DNA from: Rhizobiales bacterium Ga0077548
GTDB lineage: Bacteria; Pseudomonadota; Alphaproteobacteria; Rhizobiales; Xanthobacteraceae
Assembly (NCBI GenBank): GCA_001464215.1
Contig: LNEZ01000018.1
Span: 1-39,580, forward strand
Length of the DNA: 39,580 nucleotides
Reading direction: 5' to 3'
Shown here: one piece after another, positions 33,437-39,580 of the stretch
Position numbering within the stretch: position 1 is the stretch's first letter
How the letters are laid out: the number at the start of each line of letters is the position of its first letter
Made by a program: the position numbers and the translations under genes
Notes under the pieces: model-generated
Told to the model about the DNA's origin: nothing
The model's database searches: none
Seen by the model: the letters and a program-made list of their open reading frames with translations, nothing else

Positions 33437-34792
33437 GTGAGCGAGAATCTCGTCGAACTGACTGCCACCGAAGCTGCGGGCAAGATTTCCCGTGGCGATG
33501 TTTCGTCTGAGGAATACACCAAGGCGCTCATCGCGCAGGTAGGTTCCATTGAAGACAAAGTTGGTGCCTTCCAGCACTTCGACCCTGAGCACGCGCTCGC
33601 GCAAGCGAAGGAGCGCGACGCGTACCGCGCTAACGGCAATGCGCTGGGGCCATTGCACGGAGTGCCGGTTGGTATCAAGGATTGTATCGACACCTCGGAC
33701 TACCCGACCGAGAACGGCTCGAAGCTGTTCGAGGGCAGGCGCCCCTATAAAGACGCAGCGGTTGTCACGAAACTGCGCACGGCGGGGGCCGTAATATTCG
33801 GCAAGACCGTCACCACTGAGTTTGCCTTCTATCACCCCGGCAAGACCAAGAACCCGCACGATCTCGAACGCACGCCGGGCGGCTCTTCGTCAGGCTCCGC
33901 AGCCTCGGTCGCCGCCGGGATGCTGCCGCTCGCGATCGGCACCCAGACCAACGGCTCGATTATTCGTCCGGCAGCTTACTGTGGCGTCTTCGGCATGAAG
34001 CCGAGCCACGGCCTCGTTTCGCGGAGCGGCGTGCTTTCGCATTCGCGAACCCTCGATCACGTCGGGCCGTTTGCGCGCTCGCTCGACGACATCGCGCTCA
34101 TCCTGGATGTCATGACCGGCTATGACGAGAACGATCCCGATACGAAGCCTTACGTCGTCCCGAATTTTCTTGCGGGCGTAAAAGAAAAGTTCCCGCTCAC
34201 GCCGCGCCTAGCTTATGTTCGTACGCCTGTTTGGAACAAGGCGGACAAGACCACCGCTGAGGCGTTCGAAGAGCTGGCGGAATCGCTCGGCGAAATCGTG
34301 CAACGCGTCGAACTTCACGAGCCGATCTATGGCCATGCCTGGGACGATCTACGCGCGATCATGAGTGCCGACATGGCACATCACCACGGCAAGATCGTCG
34401 GCCGCGGCGGTGACGTTGCAAGCCAGACCTTGAAGGACTTTATTGCCGAGGGCCGCAAGGTCACCGCGACGCGCTACCTCGAAGCGATCTCGCAAGCCAA
34501 GCAGTTCACGACTGCGCTCGGAGACTTCTTCGACCAGTTCGATGCGATTCTCACTCCTGCGACGACCGGTGTTGCCCCGATGGGTCTTGGCGCGACCGGC
34601 GATCCCGCATTCTGCTCGCTCTGGACGTTGACGGGATTGCCCGCGATTTCGCTGCCGCTACTGCAAGGCGAGAACGGCTTGCCGCTCGGCGTGCAACTTG
34701 TCGGGCCGATGCGCCGGGACGCACGCCTGCTGCGTACCGCGAAATGGCTGCTGAGCCACCTCTCGCACGATCAGGAAGCCGAACTCGCGTAA
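33437..34792 (+). CDS. Amidase (amidase signature family)
   Basis: A 451-residue hydrolase. The Ser-cisSer-Lys triad is intact: Lys81 in VGIKD, Ser150 at the start of GGSSSGSAAS, and nucleophile Ser174 in GTQTNGSI. Spacing between the two serines (24) equals that in GatA and FAAH. No GatB/GatC partner is adjacent and C-terminal features differ from GatA, so a free amidase acting on a small amide is likely. The start is GTG 33437, chosen because LVELTATEAAGKI is where family members begin; no Shine-Dalgarno is seen and a hairpin precedes it. It may release an acid that the TRAP/Pca genes handle, which is inference. Confidence 0.9.
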   Translation: MSENLVELTATEAAGKISRGDVSSEEYTKALIAQVGSIEDKVGAFQHFDPEHALAQAKERDAYRANGNALGPLHGVPVGIKDCIDTSDYPTENGSKLFEGRRPYKDAAVVTKLRTAGAVIFGKTVTTEFAFYHPGKTKNPHDLERTPGGSSSGSAASVAAGMLPLAIGTQTNGSIIRPAAYCGVFGMKPSHGLVSRSGVLSHSRTLDHVGPFARSLDDIALILDVMTGYDENDPDTKPYVVPNFLAGVKEKFPLTPRLAYVRTPVWNKADKTTAEAFEELAESLGEIVQRVELHEPIYGHAWDDLRAIMSADMAHHHGKIVGRGGDVASQTLKDFIAEGRKVTATRYLEAISQAKQFTTALGDFFDQFDAILTPATTGVAPMGLGATGDPAFCSLWTLTGLPAISLPLLQGENGLPLGVQLVGPMRRDARLLRTAKWLLSHLSHDQEAELA

Positions 34793-36151
34793 TTACTGAA
34801 CGCGATTTCCGGAAATCGTAAGCTGGGCATACTGCTCCGGCTTGTCGCGCGAAAGATCGTTGGTCACGCGCTTCAGCCCGTCCATGCCGAGGATCGCGCC
34901 CATCGTCGTACCTGAAATGAGGTTATCCGCGACGAGCGCGGAGCCAGCGCCCTTGGAAACTTGTACCGCGATGCCGATGCGCGACTGGCGCACGATATTT
35001 CCGGTCACGGCCACATCGCGCAGATATTCCTTCCAGCCTAGCCAGATGCCCGCGACCGGCGCACTCTCGATCACATTGCCGGAAACGATGGTATCGGCTT
35101 CGGCACCGATACCGATGCCGCGCGCTTCCTGATCGACGAACGCCTTGCCGCGCGTCACCAGATTGCGGATCAGGTTGCCCTGCACGACCGCGAGGCGGCC
35201 GCCGTGGTTGAAGTTGGTCACTGAGATGCCGAGCGCCGCACCGTCGATGGTGTTATTCGCGATCACTGCGCCCTCGAAATCGAACTCCGAGTAAATCGCG
35301 ACCTCGCCGAGAGAGGTCGCGGAATTGCCGCGCACCTGCATATTCGAGGCGGCGTTCCCGCGCACCGCGCTGAAGGCGCAGTTCTTGATGCGGTTGTCCG
35401 CGACGATCACATTTGCAGCGCGGAAAATATTGACGCCGTTGCCGTTCTGCCCAGAGCCACCGTCGCGCGCTGCGATGTCTTCGATGCGGTTGCCGGATAC
35501 GATGGTGCCGTCGTCACCCTTTTCCGAGCGCCAGACTAAGATGCCGTTGTTTCCAGCGTTGCGGATCGTGTTGTTGCGGATCGCAAGCCCGGCCGCATCC
35601 AGCGAAAAGATCGCTGCCTTGAGCGCACCGGTGAAGACATTATTCGCGATTTCGCCGTCGACACCTTCTAGCAGGAGCGCCGTTCCACCTGCGTTCGTGA
35701 ATACGCAGTCGCGCATGACGAATTCGCGGACATTGCGGATCGTGAGCAAGCCGCGCTTCTCCGGCAAGGGCCGCGAGCCGCCGTCGAAGGTGAGGCCGGA
35801 GAGCATGATCTGCTCTGCGCGCGAACTCGCCATAAGCGACGCACCGAAGCCGAGCGTGATGCGCGATGCGCCGGGTACGCCTACAAGGTGCGTGCCGGAT
35901 GGCAGCACGAGATCGCCCGCGCGATAGACGCCCGGCGGAAAGAACAGCGGTACGCGCGAGCCTGCTGCGGCGTTGATTGCTTCCTGAAGCGCGCGGCTCT
36001 GGTCATCGATGCCGTTCGCACGCACGCCGAATTTCGTGATGTCCATGCCGAAGCCGCCGCCGGGAGCGGTCGCCGCATAGGCAATACTGACTGGCGCGGC
36101 GGCGCCGGTTACGGTCAGGCCCGCGAGCAAGGTGCGGCGGTCGAGGGTCAT
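34793..36151 (-). CDS. TIGR03808-like Tat-translocated repetitive protein (parallel beta-helix)
   Basis: A 452-residue exported protein. The Tat signal DRRTLLAGLTVTGAA ends near AYAATA. After a pectate-lyase-like N-cap (FGVRANGIDDQSRALQEAIN and FFPPGVYRAGDL), there are many short repeats of the form IxxNxIxxxxxxGI, such as IRNNTIRNAGNNGI, predicting a right-handed beta-helix. I assign it to the uncharacterised twin-arginine repeat family TIGR03808, mainly of Rhizobiales. The ATG at 36151 is preferred, with GGAG eight bases upstream; GTG 36157 would be too close. It ends head-to-head with the amidase stop. It may be last in the mutase/MeaB operon, 54 bp after the peptidase. Function unknown. 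Confidence 0.87.
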   Translation of the reverse strand: MTLDRRTLLAGLTVTGAAAPVSIAYAATAPGGGFGMDITKFGVRANGIDDQSRALQEAINAAAGSRVPLFFPPGVYRAGDLVLPSGTHLVGVPGASRITLGFGASLMASSRAEQIMLSGLTFDGGSRPLPEKRGLLTIRNVREFVMRDCVFTNAGGTALLLEGVDGEIANNVFTGALKAAIFSLDAAGLAIRNNTIRNAGNNGILVWRSEKGDDGTIVSGNRIEDIAARDGGSGQNGNGVNIFRAANVIVADNRIKNCAFSAVRGNAASNMQVRGNSATSLGEVAIYSEFDFEGAVIANNTIDGAALGISVTNFNHGGRLAVVQGNLIRNLVTRGKAFVDQEARGIGIGAEADTIVSGNVIESAPVAGIWLGWKEYLRDVAVTGNIVRQSRIGIAVQVSKGAGSALVADNLISGTTMGAILGMDGLKRVTNDLSRDKPEQYAQLTISGNRVQ

Positions 36152-36205
36152 TTTCACGTCTCCGCGTGGGAATCCGCAGAGCTACGCTTCAAAAAGCGGG
36201 CCGGA

Positions 36206-36856
36206 TTAACCGTCCCGGCGCGGGACATAGCGGGCTTTGAGTGCCTCGCTGACTGCCGCGCGTACCGCCGCTTCGCCTGCACGTATGAGCGAGGTGAGAG
36301 AACCCTTGCCTCTGCCTTGCTCCGGTTTCGGGACGTGAATGAAGAAGGTTAATGGCGGCGGTTTCAGGTCGGCTGTTTCGGCAAGGGCGCGATAGAAAAC
36401 GGCATTGCAGAGATAGCTTCCCGCATTGATCGAAAGTTCGGCTTTCGCGCCGCTCGTGCGAATAGCGGCGCGCATCGCCGCTGCCGATCCGCGCAGCTTG
36501 AGGAATGCCGCGCCGTTCGCGGACAGTTTGCGGTCTAGCGGAACGAAGCGTGCATTGTCTGGATAGAGCAAGGAAGCGCGGTTGCGCGCGATGGTTTCGA
36601 CGCGAATATTTTTCGCACCTCCTGCAACGCCGAACAGTACAACTGCTTCAGGGCCGTTATCGAGCAGCTTGCGTAATTCAGTTTCGGCTGCACCATAAGC
36701 CGTAGGCAGTACCGCTCCATCCAGAACGATTCTGGCATTACGAAAACGCGGGCTTCGTGCAACCGCACGGGCGATTTCGGCGGAAGGGTTTTTCCGTACT
36801 CCGGGAAAAGGGCCGAAGCCCGCAATGGCGATACGAAGGCGCGGCTCGACGCGCAT
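36206..36856 (-). CDS. Peptidase C15 (pyroglutamyl-peptidase I)-like protein
   Basis: A 216-residue cytosolic cysteine peptidase-like protein. It has GFGPFPGVRKNPSAEIA (about 12-28), GVAGGAKNIRVETIARN with the expected catalytic Glu, INAGSYLCNAVFYRAL with the catalytic Cys, and FFIHVPKPE with the catalytic His. All three catalytic residues of pyrrolidone carboxyl peptidase are therefore present, though the surrounding sequence is divergent. The start is ATG 36856, overlapping the MeaB stop by one base; a longer frame from 37018 lies inside meaB. Its coupling to meaB is unusual and gives no clear hint of substrate. Confidence 0.83.
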   Translation of the reverse strand: MRVEPRLRIAIAGFGPFPGVRKNPSAEIARAVARSPRFRNARIVLDGAVLPTAYGAAETELRKLLDNGPEAVVLFGVAGGAKNIRVETIARNRASLLYPDNARFVPLDRKLSANGAAFLKLRGSAAAMRAAIRTSGAKAELSINAGSYLCNAVFYRALAETADLKPPPLTFFIHVPKPEQGRGKGSLTSLIRAGEAAVRAAVSEALKARYVPRRDG

Positions 36857-37854
36857 CAGTCCGAAAGGCCAATCAGTTTGGCAAGCTCGTCCGCGGCAAG
36901 CGCCGGCGGCAGCTTGCCGTCTGCCACCGCTTTCTCGAGCGCTGGAATGCGCGCGCGGATTTTCGCGTCGGAGCGTATGCGCTCCTGAAAGTGTTCTTCC
37001 ACGAGCGTCCACATCCACTTGATTTCCTGCGCGCGGCGCTTTTGGGCAAGTTTTCCGGATTTTTGCTGGCGATCACGGTGTGCGATCACGCTTTCCCATA
37101 CGCCGCCGATGCCATCGCCGGTCAGCGCAGAGAAGAGCAGCACTGGCGTCGCTTCATTCGCATCGGGCGAGAAAATATGAATAGCGGCTTTTAGCGCGCT
37201 CGCGGCCGCCCGTGCGCGCGGAAGATTGTCGCCATCGGCCTTATTAACGGCGATGATGTCCGCGACTTCGAGAATGCCCTTTTTGATGCCCTGTAGTTCG
37301 TCGCCTGCACCGGGAAGCATCAGGACCAGAAATACGTCGGTCATTCCCGCAACCGCGACTTCGGACTGACCGATGCCGACCGTCTCGACGAGGATCACGC
37401 TGTAGCCGGCGGCCTCGCAAAGCAGCATCGACTCGCGCGTGCGCGCCGCAACGCCGCCGAGCGTACCGGCCGAAGGCGAGGGGCGAATGAAGGCGCTGTC
37501 GTCGGCAGATAATCGCTGCATACGTGTCTTGTCGCCGAGAATGGAGCCGCCGGTTTTTGTCGAAGACGGATCGACGGCCAGCACCGCGACGCGGTGACCG
37601 GCAGCCGTGAGATGAGCGCCGAGCGCGTCGATCGAAGTGGATTTGCCGACACCGGGAACGCCGGAAATGCCGACACGAACGGCTTTGCCGGTTTCGGGCA
37701 AAAGTTCGCGCAGGAGTTCCTGTGCCTGTGCGCGATGCTCGGATTTTTTCGACTCGACCAGCGTGATCGCACGGGCAAGTGCCGCGCGGTCGCGTGCAAG
37801 TACCTTGCGGGCGAGTTCGGCGATATCGGGAGAGATTCGGGGCGTCTTGGCCAT
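36856..37854 (-). CDS. meaB: Methylmalonyl-CoA mutase-associated GTPase MeaB
   Basis: A 332-residue G3E-type P-loop GTPase that loads and protects the adenosylcobalamin of methylmalonyl-CoA mutase. It has Walker A GVPGVGKST (about residues 65-73), AVDPSSTKTGGSILGDKTRM, ETVGIGQSE (switch region), LPGAGDELQGIKKGI and NKAD (guanine specificity). Its C-terminal helical dimerisation arm is complete. The mutase lies upstream in the same direction, with a methyltransferase gene in between. The peptidase gene overlaps its stop by one base. Confidence 0.94.
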   Translation of the reverse strand: MAKTPRISPDIAELARKVLARDRAALARAITLVESKKSEHRAQAQELLRELLPETGKAVRVGISGVPGVGKSTSIDALGAHLTAAGHRVAVLAVDPSSTKTGGSILGDKTRMQRLSADDSAFIRPSPSAGTLGGVAARTRESMLLCEAAGYSVILVETVGIGQSEVAVAGMTDVFLVLMLPGAGDELQGIKKGILEVADIIAVNKADGDNLPRARAAASALKAAIHIFSPDANEATPVLLFSALTGDGIGGVWESVIAHRDRQQKSGKLAQKRRAQEIKWMWTLVEEHFQERIRSDAKIRARIPALEKAVADGKLPPALAADELAKLIGLSD

Positions 37855-37863
37855 GGTATCTGC

Positions 37864-38568
37864 TTATAGCAGATCGTCGAAAGAGGGGAGTTTCGGATCG
37901 GGCGAAAGCACCAGAGCCTTCTTCTCATAACGAAAATCCGCACCCAACGGCCAGATATTGTTGGGGAAGGCTTTGATCAAGTGCTCGATGTAGAAGTCAA
38001 ACATCGGCTCGCGGCAGATCATGTATTTCGTCTGCGCCGAGATATCCTCGCGATCGATAATGCAGAACACGCGAAGCGAAGGCTGGCTCTTGAGAAACTC
38101 ATGCACAATGATCGGAAGGGTCGGGTAGCCTGCGTGCAGCATATCGTCGAGGCAGATCACGCCGCGTTCGTCGAGCGCTTCCGCCGCAAGGGTCAGATCG
38201 TTTGTTAGATGCTCGGGCGTATGCTCGCCGTCGACATGGAAGAAACGGATTCTCTTACCGGGAGCCAGCGCCAGAATATCTTTTGCACTTAGCTTCATAC
38301 TGTCGGCGGCGACGATGATCGAGCGGCTCGCAATACCGTACTTTGCGATATTCTCTTCGAGCTTTGTCTTTACCTTTGGGCCCGGCCAAGAAAAAGTATC
38401 GTAGCCTATCGCGCGCTCGTCTTCGATGAGCGCGTGGGAGAGCGCGATAAAGTACCGGCCCGCAAAGGTGCCGATCTCGGCAAGATGACCGGAAATGCTT
38501 TGGTTCGACTGGATGAGCATCGTCGCGACGCCGACGCTTGCCGCGAAGCGCGATGACATCCCGTGCAC
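37864..38568 (-). CDS. Class I SAM-dependent methyltransferase (Methyltransf_24-like)
   Basis: A 234-residue Rossmann-fold protein, counted from GTG 38568. SAM-binding motif I is LAEIGTFAGRYFIAL, and the later motif FFHVDGEHTPEHLTNDL with VICLDDMLHAGYP fits the Methyltransf_24 type, whose members methylate varied small molecules or sugars. The frame stays open upstream to 38664 and encodes plausible protein (EYIEKHYFSVHGM), but no ATG, GTG or TTG occurs there. A CTG at 38634, five bases after the mutase stop, is the likely alternative start. It is placed between mutase and meaB, nine bases before meaB. Function unknown. Confidence 0.75.
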   Translation of the reverse strand: MHGMSSRFAASVGVATMLIQSNQSISGHLAEIGTFAGRYFIALSHALIEDERAIGYDTFSWPGPKVKTKLEENIAKYGIASRSIIVAADSMKLSAKDILALAPGKRIRFFHVDGEHTPEHLTNDLTLAAEALDERGVICLDDMLHAGYPTLPIIVHEFLKSQPSLRVFCIIDREDISAQTKYMICREPMFDFYIEHLIKAFPNNIWPLGADFRYEKKALVLSPDPKLPSFDDLL

Positions 38569-38638
38569 CGAGAAATAATGCTTCTCGATATATTCGTCGG
38601 CCGCCGCGATGCCGGGTTTCGGGGTTTGTGACAGAGGA

Positions 38639-39580
38639 TTATTCCGCAGCCGCGCGGTCGTGGCCTAGTTTTTTAGAAAGCGAACGTAGCAAATCTTCGG
38701 CGGCTTCCGCGATCACGGTACCGGGTGGGAAGATAGCCTCCGCGCCGCCTGCTTTCACTTCGGCGTAATCCTGCGGGGGAATGACACCGCCGACCACGAT
38801 CATGATGTCCTCGCGGCCTTCTTTCTTCAGCGCCGCTTTCATTTCCGGGACCAGCGTGAGGTGTCCTGCAGCCAACGATGAAATGCCGACGATGTGCACG
38901 TCGTTCTCGACCGCCTGGCGTGCCGCTTCCGCGGGTGTCGCGAACAACGGCCCGATATCGACGTCGAAGCCGAGATCGGCAAACGCGGATGCGATCACCT
39001 TCTGCCCGCGGTCGTGCCCGTCCTGACCGACTTTGGCGACCAGAATACGCGGGCGGCGGCCTTCGTCGGCTTCGAACTTCTTTGCGAGCTTCTGCACGCG
39101 GTCCACTGCGTCGGACATATTCCCGACCTCCCGCTTGTAAACGCCGGTGATCGCGCGGATTTCCGCGCGGTGACGGCCATATACCTTTTCCAGCGCCGAC
39201 GAGATTTCGCCGACGGTCGCTTTGGCACGCGCGGCATCGACGCCGAGCGCAAGCAGATTACCTGCGCCGGACTCAGCAGCTTTGGTGAGCGCGTCCAGCT
39301 TTTGCGCCAGCACCGTTTCGTCGCGCTCGGAGCGAAGCCGGTTGAGCTTCTCGATCTGGCGCTTTCGCACCGCCGAGTTATCGACCTTCAAGACTTCGAT
39401 CTCGGCTTCGCTCTCCGGCTTGTATTTGTTGACGCCGATCACTGCCTGCATCCCGGCGTCGATCCGCGCTTGTGTCTTCGCGGCGGCCTCCTCGATCCGG
39501 AGCTTCGGAATCCCGGCTTCGATCGCCTTTGCCATGCCGCCGAGCGCCTCGACTTCCTGGATGTGATCCCAAGCCTTCTT
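38639..39580 (-). CDS. scpA: Methylmalonyl-CoA mutase, C-terminal part (cut by window end)
   Basis: The last ~313 residues of an adenosylcobalamin-dependent mutase interconverting (R)-methylmalonyl-CoA and succinyl-CoA. The end of the catalytic barrel (IPKLRIEEAAAKTQARIDAG, IGVNKYKPE) is followed by a linker. The B12-binding domain comes next, with the base-off signature KVGQDGHDRGQKV (His as cobalt ligand), SSLAAGHLTLVPE and GGVIPPQDY. The frame is open to base 39580, so the N-terminus lies beyond the window. meaB in the same run of genes supports the mutase assignment over isobutyryl- or ethylmalonyl-CoA mutase. Confidence 0.95.
   Translation of the reverse strand, partial: KKAWDHIQEVEALGGMAKAIEAGIPKLRIEEAAAKTQARIDAGMQAVIGVNKYKPESEAEIEVLKVDNSAVRKRQIEKLNRLRSERDETVLAQKLDALTKAAESGAGNLLALGVDAARAKATVGEISSALEKVYGRHRAEIRAITGVYKREVGNMSDAVDRVQKLAKKFEADEGRRPRILVAKVGQDGHDRGQKVIASAFADLGFDVDIGPLFATPAEAARQAVENDVHIVGISSLAAGHLTLVPEMKAALKKEGREDIMIVVGGVIPPQDYAEVKAGGAEAIFPPGTVIAEAAEDLLRSLSKKLGHDRAAAE

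Noticed and set aside
1-39580. tRNA or rRNA genes, CRISPR arrays, insertion sequences, prophage or toxin-antitoxin genes
   Set aside because: I looked through the intergenic spaces and reading frames and found no sequence supporting any of these.

Overview
The window looks like a chromosomal segment of an alphaproteobacterium, most likely order Hyphomicrobiales (Rhizobiales), near the Bradyrhizobium/Xanthobacteraceae side. This rests on high GC with dense operons, a REP-like palindrome of the type common in those genomes (4507-4546), a TIGR03808-type Tat-exported repeat protein, an OpgH glucosyltransferase, PcaGH, TRAP transporters and a methylmalonyl-CoA mutase/MeaB pair. Genus cannot be fixed from sequence reading. 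I see no rRNA or tRNA gene, insertion sequence, prophage or CRISPR. Thirty-three protein genes fill nearly all of the window; two are cut by its ends.

Layout. (1) 1-4510, plus strand: the end of a dihydrodipicolinate-synthase-like aldolase, an SsuBC/TauBC-type ABC permease and ATPase, a PYROXD2/phytoene-desaturase-like flavoprotein and a TetR regulator, with start/stop overlaps. (2) 4592-7818, plus: a 16-bp palindrome, then an operon of a Gfo/Idh/MocA dehydrogenase, a DUF993 aldolase-like protein and a TIM-barrel isomerase, probably catabolism of a sugar-like compound. (3) 12973-7819, minus: two acyl-CoA dehydrogenases (probably one heteromeric enzyme), a 3-hydroxyacyl-CoA-dehydrogenase-like SDR and a CoA-transferase, a beta-oxidation-like unit. 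(4) 13368-13144, minus: a small secreted Cys-rich protein. (5) 13579-21499, plus: alpha-2-macroglobulin and penicillin-binding protein 1C, a known periplasmic defence/repair pair, then cytochrome b561.

(6) 24815-21500, minus: a tight four-gene operon of an MDR oxidoreductase, a 6-pyruvoyl-tetrahydropterin-synthase-fold protein lacking its usual catalytic residues, a GT4 glycosyltransferase and a SAM methyltransferase. This is my best candidate for an undescribed pathway, possibly a glycosylated and methylated pterin-like compound. (7) 24936-27541, plus: OpgH with a coupled FkbM methyltransferase. (8) 27633-34792, plus: protocatechuate 3,4-dioxygenase, a three-part TRAP transporter and an amidase. 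(9) 39580-34793, minus: methylmalonyl-CoA mutase (partial), a class I methyltransferase, the MeaB GTPase, a C15 peptidase and the Tat-exported beta-helix protein.

All three convergent gene junctions share one arrangement: the two TAA stops abut as the palindrome TAATTA, with no bases between and no terminator.
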